NCBI RefSeq assembly: GCF_023897015.1
Contig: NZ_JAMHFY010000015.1
Coordinates: 57,503-121,502, forward strand
From: Desulfosporosinus nitroreducens
GTDB lineage: Bacteria > Bacillota > Desulfitobacteriia > Desulfitobacteriales > Desulfitobacteriaceae
DNA: 64,000 nucleotides
Direction of reading: 5' to 3'
The translations under genes and the position numbers were made by a program. Below the pieces are notes generated by a model. It worked only from the letters and a program-made list of their open reading frames with translations. It had not been told where the DNA came from and searched no databases. Below, one piece after another: positions 8,791 to 17,955 of the stretch. How positions within the stretch are numbered: the stretch's first letter is position 1; each line of letters starts with the position of its first letter.

Positions 8791-10032
8791 ATGGCGCATA
8801 AGAGTATTTTAGTAGTCGGAGGGGGAGTAAGCGGACTTACAGCCGCTATTGAAGCTTCCGAAGCAGGAAGCGAGGTCTATCTGGTTGAACAGAAATCCTA
8901 TTTAGGTGGCAGAGTTGCCCAGATGAACCAGTATTTTCCCAAGTTATGCCCCCCGAACTGCGGGTTGGAGATTAATTTTAAAAGGATTAAGCAAAATCCC
9001 CGGATCAAATTCTTCACTTTGGCCGAAATTGAAAAAATCGACGGTGTAGAAGGAGATTATACAGTAACTGTTAAGTCAAATCCCCGTTATGTAAATCAGA
9101 ACTGCACAGCGTGTGGTAAGTGCTCTGAAGTATGTCCTGCGCAGAGGTCAAACGAATTTAATTATGGAATGGATAAAACTCAGGCTATCTATAGAGCTCA
9201 TGAGTTTGCTTTCCCTATGAAGTATGTGATCGACGATCAAGCTTGTCTGGGGGCTGAATGCGGAAAGTGCGTTGCTGCCTGTCAGTATGGCGCTATCGAA
9301 TTGGACATGTCGGCAAAAAGCTTCAATTTAAATGTTGGAGCTATTGTTTGGGCTACAGGTTGGCAGCCCTACGATGCCAAGAAAGTTGATTATTATGGTT
9401 ATGGAAAGCATGAAAATGTTATTACAAACGTCATAATGGAAAGATTAGCGGCCTCAAATGGCCCTACAGCCGGAAAAATTGTTCGTCCTTCAGACGGCAA
9501 AGAAGTTAAATCGGTTGCTTTTGTCCAGTGCGCTGGTTCTCGAGACGAAAATCATCTGCCCTATTGTTCTGGAGTTTGCTGTATGGCTTCACTAAAACAA
9601 GCCACATACGTTAAAGCAATGAATTCAGATTCTAAGGTTTATATGTTTTATATAGATGTCAGGGCGATGGGTAAACATGAAGATTTTTATACCAAAGTTC
9701 AAGATGATATCACCATGATCAAGGGAAAAGTTGGAGAGATTTCAGAAGATCCCGTGACCAAAGATTTGATCGTTCAAGTAGAGAATCAGTTGACCGGGGA
9801 GATCATGAAGGAAACTGTTGACATGGTTGTACTGGCGACAGGTATGGTACCGGCTACTTCGAATGTACCGGATGCAATTGCCTATGATGAGGATGGTTTC
9901 GTTGTTTCCAATCCGCAACAATTAGGGATTTATGGCGCAGGATGCGTTAAGAAGCCTTTGGATGTTTCCTCATCGGTTAAAGATTCTACTTCTGCTGCTC
10001 TTAAGGCCATTCAATCTACGGTGAGGAGGTAG
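8791..10032 (+). CDS. qmoA: QmoA: HdrA-like FAD/Fe-S flavoprotein
   Basis: This 413-residue subunit of the quinone-interacting membrane-associated oxidoreductase is homologous to heterodisulfide reductase HdrA and is part of the electron path to APS reductase. The FAD dinucleotide fold is at residues ~6-32 (VVGGGVSGLTAAIEASEAG). Two ferredoxin-type clusters follow: CTACGKCSEVCP and CLGAECGKCVAACQYG. A second FAD-contact segment lies near VVLATGMVPATS. I use the ATG at 8791 because GGGAGG lies just upstream. The TTG at 8767 is less good. qmoB begins 4 bp after the stop, so the two are co-translated. Confidence 0.94.
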   Translation: MAHKSILVVGGGVSGLTAAIEASEAGSEVYLVEQKSYLGGRVAQMNQYFPKLCPPNCGLEINFKRIKQNPRIKFFTLAEIEKIDGVEGDYTVTVKSNPRYVNQNCTACGKCSEVCPAQRSNEFNYGMDKTQAIYRAHEFAFPMKYVIDDQACLGAECGKCVAACQYGAIELDMSAKSFNLNVGAIVWATGWQPYDAKKVDYYGYGKHENVITNVIMERLAASNGPTAGKIVRPSDGKEVKSVAFVQCAGSRDENHLPYCSGVCCMASLKQATYVKAMNSDSKVYMFYIDVRAMGKHEDFYTKVQDDITMIKGKVGEISEDPVTKDLIVQVENQLTGEIMKETVDMVVLATGMVPATSNVPDAIAYDEDGFVVSNPQQLGIYGAGCVKKPLDVSSSVKDSTSAALKAIQSTVRR

Positions 10033-10036
10033 CCCA

Positions 10037-12259
10037 ATGGATAAAAAAACAGGTGTTTATATCTGCACTGGATGTAGTATCGGAGAATCTCTGGAAATAG
10101 AGAGCCTGTCCAAGGTTGCCACCAAGGAGGGCAAGGTTCCGGTTTGTAAAACACACCCCTTTCTCTGTGGACCTGAAGGGGTGGCGCTAATCAAGAATGA
10201 CATTGAGACTGAGGGCGTTAATACACTTCTAATAGCTGCATGCTCACCCCGTGTCAATTATGATGTTTTTGAATTTGACTCTTCATGTATCATGGAGAGA
10301 GTAAACATTAGAGAACAGGTTATCTGGAGTCAACCAGCCAATGATGAGGATACCCAGATGATGGCTGAGGATTATCTGAGAATGGGTCTTGCCAAAGTGA
10401 AGCATATCGATCTGCCGGAGCCTTATCAAGGTGAAAATATGGTTAAAACCTTACTGGTAGTAGGCGGTGGCTTGACAGGAATGACAGCGGCGTTAGAAGC
10501 TGCCAAAGCTGGATACAAGGCTGTTTTAGTAGAGAAAAGCCCAGTACTGGGCGGATGGATGAATGGCCTATTTAAACAAGCTCCTCGCAAGGCGCCTTTT
10601 ACAACACCTGAAGCAGTTGATATCGCAGAGCTTGTTAGTCAAGTTGAAGCCAACCCTGATGTTACAGTATACACAGGTGCTGAAATCTTGGAAATTGCCG
10701 GTGCACCTGGCATGTTCGATGCTTCTATTAACCAAAATGGTACGACTGTTAAGGAAAGAGTCGGTTCGGTAGTTCTTGCTACTGGGGCCGTGCCCTATGA
10801 TCCTGCTAAGTTAGACTATCTTGGTTATGGTAAATATGAAAACGTAATTACTAGTCAAAAAATGGAAGAGTTAGCTTCCAAGGGTAAAATTCTACGCCCA
10901 GACGGCAAAGAAGTACAGAGTATTGCCTTTATTCAATGCGCTGGATCTCGCGATCAGGAACACTTGCCTTATTGCTCTGCAACATGCTGTGTAGAATCTT
11001 TGAAACAAGCGACTTATCTAAAAGAACAAAATCCGGAAGCAAACGTCTTTATTTTCTACAAAGACATGAGAGCATCCGGTCAGTATGAACGTCTTTATCA
11101 ACAAGTGCAAAAAGATGGAGGTATTTTCGTCAGAGGAGAAATCAATGGTATCACTGAGGATGGCGAAAAGAATCTGCTTATTGAAGCAACGGATGTTCTA
11201 TCAGGGGCAACGATTACTACTGAAGGCGTAGATATGGTGGTTTTGGCAAATGGTATGGTGCCCACCACAGCCTTAGGAGAGGATATCGCAGCCAAGGCTG
11301 ATACTGAAGAAGACTGTAAAGAAGATGATGGTCCTAAGCCGGAAATTATTCGCAAGTCGAATCTTTTAAACTTGGCCTATCGCCAAGGTCCAGAGATGCC
11401 TACGTTAAAATACGGTTATGCAGATTCTCATTTTATCTGCTTCCCTTATGAAACTCGCCGAACTGGTATTTATGCCGCTGGTAGCGTTAGAGCTCCGATG
11501 GATGAGTTATCTTCGGTTGAAGATGCTGCTGGAGCAGCGTTAAAAGCTATCCAATGCATGGAATCAAGCGCACAAGGCGTTGCTGTACATCCTCGTGTCG
11601 GGGATATGTCTTTCCCAGACTTTGCAATGTCGAGATGTACACAATGTAAACGTTGTACAGTGGAATGTCCCTTCGGTGCTATTAACGAAGATGATAAATT
11701 CAATCCGTTGCCAAATCCTACACGTTGTCGCAGATGTGGAATTTGTATGGGCGCTTGTCCTGAACGGATTATTACGTTTAAAAACTACTCAGTCCCAATG
11801 ATTGGCAATCTTATTAAATCTATCGAAGTTCCTGATGAAGATGAAGAAAAACCAAGAATCCTCGTCTTCGCTTGTGAAAATGATGCTTACCCTGCTTTGG
11901 ATATGGCGGGTATTAATCGACTCAAATATAATGCTTGGGTTCGTGTTATCCCTCTAAGATGTCTGGGTTCATTGAGCTTAGTTTGGATTGCCGATTCAAT
12001 GTCAGCTGGTATCGATGGAATCTTCCTCTTAGGATGTAAGCATGGCGATGATTATCAGTGCCACTTCATCAAAGGAAGTGAGCTGGCCGAAATCAGGCTA
12101 TCAAAAGTGTCGGAAACCTTAGACAGGCTGGATCTGGACTCTGATCGAGTGCGAATGGATCAAGTCTCCATTACGGATTATGACAAGATACCGGCTCTAT
12201 TGGATGACTTTGCCAAGAGACTGGATGAACTGGGCCCTAACCCCTACAAAGGGTTCTAA
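10037..12259 (+). CDS. qmoB: QmoB: HdrA-MvhD fusion flavoprotein
   Basis: This 740-residue second Qmo subunit has an N-terminal Cys-containing HdrA segment (YICTGCSIGE, FLCGPEG, AACSPRV). A FAD-binding fold follows (VVGGGLTGMTAALEAAKAG), then two [4Fe-4S] motifs near residues 535-580 (CTQCKRCTVECP and CRRCGICMGACP). The C-terminal MvhD-like domain has FACEND, RCLGSLSL and GCKHGDDYQCHFIKG, where Cys residues normally bind a [2Fe-2S] cluster. It is thought to move electrons between quinone or Hdr-type partners and AprBA. It lies in one transcript with qmoA. Confidence 0.93.
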   Translation: MDKKTGVYICTGCSIGESLEIESLSKVATKEGKVPVCKTHPFLCGPEGVALIKNDIETEGVNTLLIAACSPRVNYDVFEFDSSCIMERVNIREQVIWSQPANDEDTQMMAEDYLRMGLAKVKHIDLPEPYQGENMVKTLLVVGGGLTGMTAALEAAKAGYKAVLVEKSPVLGGWMNGLFKQAPRKAPFTTPEAVDIAELVSQVEANPDVTVYTGAEILEIAGAPGMFDASINQNGTTVKERVGSVVLATGAVPYDPAKLDYLGYGKYENVITSQKMEELASKGKILRPDGKEVQSIAFIQCAGSRDQEHLPYCSATCCVESLKQATYLKEQNPEANVFIFYKDMRASGQYERLYQQVQKDGGIFVRGEINGITEDGEKNLLIEATDVLSGATITTEGVDMVVLANGMVPTTALGEDIAAKADTEEDCKEDDGPKPEIIRKSNLLNLAYRQGPEMPTLKYGYADSHFICFPYETRRTGIYAAGSVRAPMDELSSVEDAAGAALKAIQCMESSAQGVAVHPRVGDMSFPDFAMSRCTQCKRCTVECPFGAINEDDKFNPLPNPTRCRRCGICMGACPERIITFKNYSVPMIGNLIKSIEVPDEDEEKPRILVFACENDAYPALDMAGINRLKYNAWVRVIPLRCLGSLSLVWIADSMSAGIDGIFLLGCKHGDDYQCHFIKGSELAEIRLSKVSETLDRLDLDSDRVRMDQVSITDYDKIPALLDDFAKRLDELGPNPYKGF

Positions 12260-12340
12260 GTGATCTAAGGTCACCTCCTAGTGATGAGTTAGGCTCCGGG
12301 CAGGAGGTATGTCCCCATTAGATAGCAAAGGAGCATTATG

Positions 12341-13510
12341 ATGGATGAAATAAAAGAAGTATCTCTGGAGATGAGAGAATATATTATTTCTTCAGGCGCC
12401 GATACGCTCAACTGGTGTATGCAGTGCGGTCTCTGCACCAATCTATGTCCTTACCGACAGGTACCTGGCGAGCTGAGCGAAGTATTTAACATTCGAAAAA
12501 TGCAACGTCAAGGCCAACTCGGCTTAGAAGGATTCGATGATGAAGAAGTTCTTTTTGCTTGTGTTACCTGTGGCATGTGTCAATCAAACTGTCCAAGAAG
12601 TGTAGAAATTATAAAAAATGTACGTTCCATGCGTAATACTATAGTTGGAGCTGGCATCTTGCCTGGACATTTACGGCCTGTTGCAGGAAGTCTTCATGCT
12701 AATGGTAACCCATGGACTGGACCTCAAGAGAAGAGAGCCGATTGGTTAGAAGGCTTAAATGTTCCGGCTTATACCGAAGATATGGAATATCTGCTCTATG
12801 TCTGCTGTACTTCGTGTTATGACACTCGCAGTCAAAAGATTGCCAAAAGCGTTGTGAAACTCTTACAACAAGCTGGAGTTAGTTTTGGAGTCTTAACGGC
12901 TGAAGAGAACTGCTGTGGTGAGACGATTCGTAAAATCGGGGATGAGGATCTCTTCACAAAACTGGCAGAATCAAATATTAAGCTGTTCAACGGAAAAGGT
13001 GTCAAGAAAATTATTACAACCTCACCTCATTGCCTGTATGCCTTCAAAACAGACTACCCAGAACTGGGCGGAGAGTATGAAGTGATGCATTATTCGGAAC
13101 TTCTTGGTAATCTTTTGAAAGATGGCAAGCTTTCTTTACCAGGGGAACAAGCTAAAAAAGTCACATTCCATGATCCTTGCTATTTAGGACGACACAATTT
13201 AGTTTATGATGCACCAAGAGAACTTCTCCAAGCTGTACCGGGGGCAGAATTCGTTGAATTGGATCGTGCTAAGAATAAGAGCCTTTGTTGCTCAGGCGGA
13301 GGCGGACGGATTTGGGCTGAAGTACCTTTTGGGGAGCGCTTTGGTGAATTGCGAATCAACGATGCTGTTAAGCAAAATGCAGATATTATAGTCACTGCTT
13401 GTCCTTACTGCATAACAATGCTTGATGACGCCTGTGCAGGGTTAGAAAAGGGCGATGTATTGAAAGTCATGGAAATGTCCGAATTCCTTTGTGAATCGCT
13501 TGAGAAATAG
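12341..13510 (+). CDS. HdrD-like (fused HdrC-HdrB) Fe-S protein replacing qmoC
   Basis: A 389-residue protein with an N-terminal HdrC-type pair of clusters (CMQCGLCTNLCP and CVTCGMCQSNCP), followed by two CCG domains of HdrB type: CCTSCYD...ENCCGE and HDPCYLGRH...LCCSGGGGR. There is no membrane segment, so unlike the HdrC-cytochrome b fusion QmoC of Gram-negative sulfate reducers it should be soluble. Gram-positive sulfate reducers are known to pair qmoAB with hdrCB-type genes. Here the two are a single chain. ATG codons occur at 12338 and 12341. The AAGGAG spacing favours the second. It follows qmoB by ~80 bp. Confidence 0.9.
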   Translation: MDEIKEVSLEMREYIISSGADTLNWCMQCGLCTNLCPYRQVPGELSEVFNIRKMQRQGQLGLEGFDDEEVLFACVTCGMCQSNCPRSVEIIKNVRSMRNTIVGAGILPGHLRPVAGSLHANGNPWTGPQEKRADWLEGLNVPAYTEDMEYLLYVCCTSCYDTRSQKIAKSVVKLLQQAGVSFGVLTAEENCCGETIRKIGDEDLFTKLAESNIKLFNGKGVKKIITTSPHCLYAFKTDYPELGGEYEVMHYSELLGNLLKDGKLSLPGEQAKKVTFHDPCYLGRHNLVYDAPRELLQAVPGAEFVELDRAKNKSLCCSGGGGRIWAEVPFGERFGELRINDAVKQNADIIVTACPYCITMLDDACAGLEKGDVLKVMEMSEFLCESLEK

Positions 13511-13542
13511 ACCTTGACACAGTTACCTGTATTTAGATGTTC

Positions 13543-13588
13543 AGCTAACCTCATAATCAATATTTTGATACGAATTATGAGGTTAGCT
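13543..13588. terminator. Hairpin between hdrD-like gene and sat
   Basis: A 15-bp perfect inverted repeat (AGCTAACCTCATAAT and its complement) with a 16-nt loop. There is no T-run, so it may be a processing or attenuation signal rather than a classical terminator. Confidence 0.5.
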
Positions 13589-13632
13589 AACTGATATGGT
13601 GAAAAAAGCTACAAAGTATAAGTGAAAGGGGG

Positions 13633-13712
13633 GATGCCAGAAACTCTGTTTTAACGGTGCCTCTTCAGACGGAATTACTTATGACTGTGGGCATCTTAAA
13701 CACTTGTTTCTG
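13633..13712 (+). promoter_or_regulatory. sat leader with possible pseudoknot
   Basis: Two short complementary pairs interlock: GATGCC (13633-13638) with GGCATC (13690-13695), and AGAAAC (13639-13644) with GTTTCT (13706-13711). The order A-B-A'-B' is that of an H-type pseudoknot, and a TCTG/CAGA hairpin lies inside. It sits ~50 nt before sat. The match lengths are short, so chance cannot be excluded. Confidence 0.3.
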
Positions 13713-13759
13713 CAGTAGACTCACATTCATTATAAAATTAATTAAAGGAGGATAAGACG

Positions 13760-14929
13760 ATGTCGAAACTAGTACCACCACATGGTGGAAAGTTAACACC
13801 GGTATTACTCCCTGAATCACAAAGAGCAGATGCTTTAGCAAAGGCTAAAACATTACCAGTGATTCGCATGTCTTCCAGAGAAACCTCGGACCTATTAATG
13901 ATTGGAATGGGTGCATTCAGCCCATTAACAGGGTTCATGGACAAAGCTAATTATGAGAGTGTTGTTGAAACAAAGCACTTAACTAATGGCTTGGCATGGC
14001 CGCTTCCGATCACTTTGTCCGTTACTCCTGAACAGGCTGAAACTCTCAAAGTGGGCATGGAAGTCGCTTTAGTAGATGATGAAACCGATACCTATTGCGG
14101 TATTCTTACGGTTAGCGATAAATATGAGTATGACAAAGTCAAAGAGTGCAAGGCAGTTTTCTTCACAGATGACGCTGCACACGACGGTGTTGTAAAAGTT
14201 ATGGCTCAAGGTAGTATCAATGTCGGCGGTGAGTTAGTAACATTCAGCCAACTTGGCTACGCTTCCAAATATGGTGATTACTATGCTACCCCAGCGCAAA
14301 CCAGAGCATTATTCGATGAAAAGGGCTGGGCAACTGTTGCAGCTTTCCAAACTCGGAATCCGTTACATCGTTCCCATGAATTCCTATGCAAGATGGGAAA
14401 TGAAATTTGTGATGGACTGTTCATTCACCCAATCGTAGGAAAACTCAAAGAGGGCGATATTCCTGCTGAGACACGTCTGGAATGCTATGAAGTTCTCTTA
14501 AAGAATTATTTCAATGAAAAGAATGCAGTGATGAAAGTTTATCCTATGGAAATGCGTTATGCAGGACCTAGCGAAGCTATTCTTCACTCCATCTTCCGCC
14601 AAAACTTTGGTTGCAGCCACATTTTAGTGGGTCGTGACCACGCAGGTGTAGGCGACTATTATTCCGCTTATCAAGCTCAAGAAATCTTTGACTTATTCAA
14701 ACCAGGTGAACTTCTTTGTCAGCCTATCAAAGTTACTGCAGCTATGTATTGCACAAAATGCGATGGTATGACTACAGAAAAAACTTGCCCGCACGGTAAG
14801 GAAGATCATCTCAAAATCAGTGGAACAAAGTTAAGAGCAATGTTAGCAGCTGGAGAGCTTCCACCAGGCAATTTCAGTCGTCCAGAAGTCTTAAAAATCC
14901 TACTCAAATACTACGCTTCGAAGAAGTAA
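13760..14929 (+). CDS. sat: Sulfate adenylyltransferase (ATP sulfurylase)
   Basis: This 389-residue enzyme activates sulfate with ATP to adenosine 5'-phosphosulfate in the cytoplasm, the first step of dissimilatory sulfate reduction. The nucleotide-binding motif QTRNPLHRSHEF contains the HxxH pair, and VGRDHAGVGDYYSAY is the second conserved ATP/sulfate-binding stretch. A Cys-rich CTKCDGMTTEKTCPHG near the C-terminus may bind zinc, as in some bacterial and archaeal Sat. AAAGGAGG precedes the ATG. aprB follows after an 80-bp gap holding a perfect palindrome. Confidence 0.97.
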   Translation: MSKLVPPHGGKLTPVLLPESQRADALAKAKTLPVIRMSSRETSDLLMIGMGAFSPLTGFMDKANYESVVETKHLTNGLAWPLPITLSVTPEQAETLKVGMEVALVDDETDTYCGILTVSDKYEYDKVKECKAVFFTDDAAHDGVVKVMAQGSINVGGELVTFSQLGYASKYGDYYATPAQTRALFDEKGWATVAAFQTRNPLHRSHEFLCKMGNEICDGLFIHPIVGKLKEGDIPAETRLECYEVLLKNYFNEKNAVMKVYPMEMRYAGPSEAILHSIFRQNFGCSHILVGRDHAGVGDYYSAYQAQEIFDLFKPGELLCQPIKVTAAMYCTKCDGMTTEKTCPHGKEDHLKISGTKLRAMLAAGELPPGNFSRPEVLKILLKYYASKK

Positions 14930-14940
14930 CCGTTGGTTGA

Positions 14941-14976
14941 AAACTAAACAAGAGAATATATTCTCTTGTTTAGTTT
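14941..14976. terminator. Perfect 36-bp palindrome between sat and aprB
   Basis: The palindrome AAACTAAACAAGAGAATA and its exact complement abut with no loop. It lies 11 bp after the sat stop codon and ~30 bp before aprB. It can form a long hairpin on either strand. It probably works as a partial terminator or RNA-stability element that sets the sat:apr ratio. Confidence 0.55.
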
Positions 14977-15008
14977 CAAAAAATATATGAATGATGGAGG
15001 TTAAACGA

Positions 15009-15446
15009 ATGCCAAGTTTTGTAATTGCAGAAAAATGTGACGGATGTAAAGGGCAAGACAAAACAGCTTGCATGTATGCATGCCCAAATGACCTGATGAT
15101 GTTAAACAAAGATGTAATGAAGGCTACAAACCTGGATCCTAGCCAATGCTGGGAGTGTCTCTGCTGTGTTAAGGCTTGTCCTCAACAAGCAATGGACGTC
15201 CGCGGCTATGCTGACTTTGTTCCACTAGGTGCTTCAGTTACACCTCTTCGTAGCTCTGACAGCATCATGTGGACTGTTAAATTCCGTAACGGCATGACCA
15301 AACGCTTCAAATTCCCTATTCGTACAACCGAAGAAGGATCAGCTGTTCCAGATGCCGGTTATGAAATTACCACTGACATCAACAGCCACGAACTGTATAC
15401 CGAACCTGCTTCAATGCATATGCCAGTATGGACTTATAAAAAGTAA
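15009..15446 (+). CDS. aprB: Adenylylsulfate reductase beta subunit
   Basis: This 145-residue two-cluster ferredoxin subunit passes electrons to AprA. The Cys motifs are CDGCKGQDKTACMYACP (with the characteristic insertion) and CWECLCCVKACP, which bind two [4Fe-4S] clusters of very different potential. The C-terminal tail (TEPASMHMPVWTYKK) is the segment that wraps around AprA. The start is the ATG at 15009 with GGAGG 8 nt upstream. The frame extends 18 nt further up. aprA follows after 40 bp. Confidence 0.96.
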   Translation: MPSFVIAEKCDGCKGQDKTACMYACPNDLMMLNKDVMKATNLDPSQCWECLCCVKACPQQAMDVRGYADFVPLGASVTPLRSSDSIMWTVKFRNGMTKRFKFPIRTTEEGSAVPDAGYEITTDINSHELYTEPASMHMPVWTYKK

Positions 15447-15486
15447 GCTCTTATTAATAAGGGAATAAATAGGGAGGTTTAAATCA

Positions 15487-17376
15487 ATGCCAATGAACTT
15501 TGAAACAGTAGAAGTAACAACCGACCTTCTCATCATTGGAGGCGGAATGGGGTCCTGTGGTGCAGCTGTTGAAGCAGCCTATTGGGGCAAAAAACATGGA
15601 CTTAAAGTAACCTTAGTTGACAAGGCATCAATGCCACGTTCCGGTGCAGTTGGAATGGGATTGTCCGCTATTAACTTATATGTGGGACTTGCTGAAGGCA
15701 ATAACACTGTTCAAGACTATGTCAGATACGTAAAAACTGACATGATGGGGGTAGCCCGTGACGACTTAGTCGCTAACATTGCCCGTCACGTTGACAGCTC
15801 CGTTCATATGTTCGAAAAATGGGGCCTTCCTTTATGGAAAGATGAGAATGGCGGATATGTACACGAGGGTAAATGGCAACTTATGATCAGCGGTGAATCT
15901 TATAAAGTCATCGTTGCTGAAGCCGCAAAGAATGCTTTGGGTGAAGAGAATATCTATGAGAGAGTTTTCATCACTGAGCCACTGTTGAAAGATGGCAAAT
16001 GCGTAGGAGCTGTAGGATTCAGTGTTCGTGAGAACAAAATCTATGTCTTCAAAGCTAAAGCTACTTTATGTGCTATGGGTGGTACTGTTGGAGTATTCAA
16101 ACCTAAATCCACTGGTGAAGGCGCTGGCCGTTCTTGGTACCCTCCGTTCTCCACAGGTTCTTCCGCATACTTCACCATGAAGGCCGGAGCAGAAATGACC
16201 TGTCAAGAAGTTCGTTTCGTGCCAATCCGTTTTAAAGATGCTTATGGTCCGGTTGGAGCTTGGTTCTTACTCTTCAAATCTCGCGCAACCAATGCATTGG
16301 GCGAAAACTATATGGAAACCCGTGCTGATGAACTGAAAAACTGGGGCAAATACGGATCAGCTAAGCCGATCCCAGCCAATCTGCGTAACCACCTTGGCTT
16401 GTTAGACATCAAAGAAGGTAAAGGACCTCTCTACATGCGTACAGAGGAAGCTATCGCTAACCTTGCCAAAAAATATGAAGACGATGCTAAAGCCTTCAAG
16501 AAAAAGATGAAAGAGCTCGAGAATGAAGCATGGGAAGATTTCCTCGATATGACAATTGCTCAAGCTTTACTATGGGCTGCTACCAATGTCGAGCCAGAAG
16601 TTAGATCTTCTGAAATCGCTGCTACAGAGCCATACTTCATCAGTTCTCACTCTGGATCATCAGGCGCTTGGGTATCTGGACCAGAAGACCTTTCCGCTGG
16701 AACAGACTATTTCTGGGGTTATGCTCAAATGACCACAGTACCTGCACTCTTCGCTGCTGGAGACGCTACCGGAGCTTGCCCACACAAGTTCTCCTCAGGA
16801 ACTCATGCTGAAGGTCGTATCGCAGCTAAATCAGCTATCAAATATATCTTAGAGAATAACACTCTGACTGAAGCAGATCCTGCAGTTATTGAAGCTGTTA
16901 AAGCAGAGATCGTTAAACCTCTCGAAATCTTCGAAGCACACAGTGGCTTCAGCACAGATCCTGAAGTTAACCCTAACTACATTATGCCTAAACAGTTCAT
17001 GTATCGCTTACAAAAGCTCATGGACGAGTATGTTGGCGGAGCTAACGTATTCTTCAACATGAACGAAGCTTCTCTGACTCGCGCAGCTGAATTATTCGAG
17101 TTCCTTAAAGAGGACTCCCAAAAACTAGCCGCTAGAGATCTTTATGAACTGTTGAGAGCTTGGGAAAATAAACACAGATTATGGCAAGCTGAATCTCACC
17201 TTCGCGCCGTAACCTTCCGTGAAGAAACTCGTTGGCCTGGATACTACTTCAGAACAGATAAGCCAACCCTTGACGAAGAGAACTGGCACTGCTTTGTTAA
17301 CATGAAGTGGGATCCTAACACAAACGAATGGTCAGTCTTCAAAAAGCCAGTTATCGATATGTTTGGCGTTGAGTAA
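15487..17376 (+). CDS. aprA: Adenylylsulfate reductase alpha subunit
   Basis: This 629-residue FAD subunit of dissimilatory APS reductase converts APS to sulfite and AMP. The FAD fold is LLIIGGGMGSCGAAVEAAYWG. The active-site loops are TGEGAGRSWYPPFSTGSS and the SGTHAEGRIAAK segment near the second FAD-binding region. The end (FNMNEASLTRAAELFEFL onward) is the usual helical domain. GGGAGG precedes the ATG. Base composition and codon use match the rest of the sulfate block and look optimised for high expression. Confidence 0.97.
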   Translation: MPMNFETVEVTTDLLIIGGGMGSCGAAVEAAYWGKKHGLKVTLVDKASMPRSGAVGMGLSAINLYVGLAEGNNTVQDYVRYVKTDMMGVARDDLVANIARHVDSSVHMFEKWGLPLWKDENGGYVHEGKWQLMISGESYKVIVAEAAKNALGEENIYERVFITEPLLKDGKCVGAVGFSVRENKIYVFKAKATLCAMGGTVGVFKPKSTGEGAGRSWYPPFSTGSSAYFTMKAGAEMTCQEVRFVPIRFKDAYGPVGAWFLLFKSRATNALGENYMETRADELKNWGKYGSAKPIPANLRNHLGLLDIKEGKGPLYMRTEEAIANLAKKYEDDAKAFKKKMKELENEAWEDFLDMTIAQALLWAATNVEPEVRSSEIAATEPYFISSHSGSSGAWVSGPEDLSAGTDYFWGYAQMTTVPALFAAGDATGACPHKFSSGTHAEGRIAAKSAIKYILENNTLTEADPAVIEAVKAEIVKPLEIFEAHSGFSTDPEVNPNYIMPKQFMYRLQKLMDEYVGGANVFFNMNEASLTRAAELFEFLKEDSQKLAARDLYELLRAWENKHRLWQAESHLRAVTFREETRWPGYYFRTDKPTLDEENWHCFVNMKWDPNTNEWSVFKKPVIDMFGVE

Positions 17377-17399
17377 GACTAAATTAGGTCAGTTGGTAT

Positions 17400-17496
17400 A
17401 ATAGATCAGATCTTAAATTATGATCTATTCCAAAACTGATTACAAGAGGGGATGGGTGCAAATTTTCGTAATATCTCGGAATTTGTATTCATCCCC
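17400..17496 (+). terminator. Tandem hairpins after aprA
   Basis: Hairpin one is AATAGATCA...TGATCTATT (17400-17429). Hairpin two spans 17448-17496, with GGGGATG...CATCCCC as outer arms and CAAATT/AATTTG pairing inside. A T-rich stretch follows. Together they probably end the apr transcript. Confidence 0.65.
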
Positions 17497-17607
17497 CATT
17501 TATTTAGCACAAATCTAAATTCTTCCTTTAAGATTTTGTGGTAATCAGTTATAATTTATAAGCTAAGAACTTACTTTGTTGAACTAATTTAAAGGAGGAA
17601 ATATGAT

Positions 17608-17955
17608 ATGGATCAAGTAGAAGAACTTATGCAAAAGAGCATCGAACTAGGTAAAGCCATTGCTCAAACAGATGTGTACAAGGAATTTAAGAAGGCTGAG
17701 TATGATCTTTTTCAAAATGGTGAAGCACGAAAGTTAGTAGAAGATCTGCAAAAAATGAAGCAAGAACATCGTGGTAAGATGATGGCCGGTATTGTGTTAA
17801 CTGAAGCAGAACAGGAAGAACTAAAAGAATTAGAACAAACATGTATACGTAATCGTCAAGTGTTGTCTTCGAACGAGGCTAACACAAGGTTCCAGGAGTT
17901 TATGGAGCAGATATCCAGCAATATAAAAAATGGGATTAAAAGCGTCGATAAATAA
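17608..17955 (+). CDS. YlbF/YmcA-family small helical protein
   Basis: 115 residues, all helical in appearance and rich in Lys, Glu and Gln, with a pattern of heptads (AEYDLFQNGEARKLVEDLQKMK then EAEQEELKELEQTC). It resembles the Com_YlbF family. In Bacillus, YlbF and YmcA form a complex with YaaT that modulates RNase Y-dependent RNA processing and sporulation or competence. The ATG at 17608 follows AAAGGAGG. It lies alone behind the apr operon, separated by hairpins. A role in processing the apr mRNA is speculation. Confidence 0.7.
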   Translation: MDQVEELMQKSIELGKAIAQTDVYKEFKKAEYDLFQNGEARKLVEDLQKMKQEHRGKMMAGIVLTEAEQEELKELEQTCIRNRQVLSSNEANTRFQEFMEQISSNIKNGIKSVDK

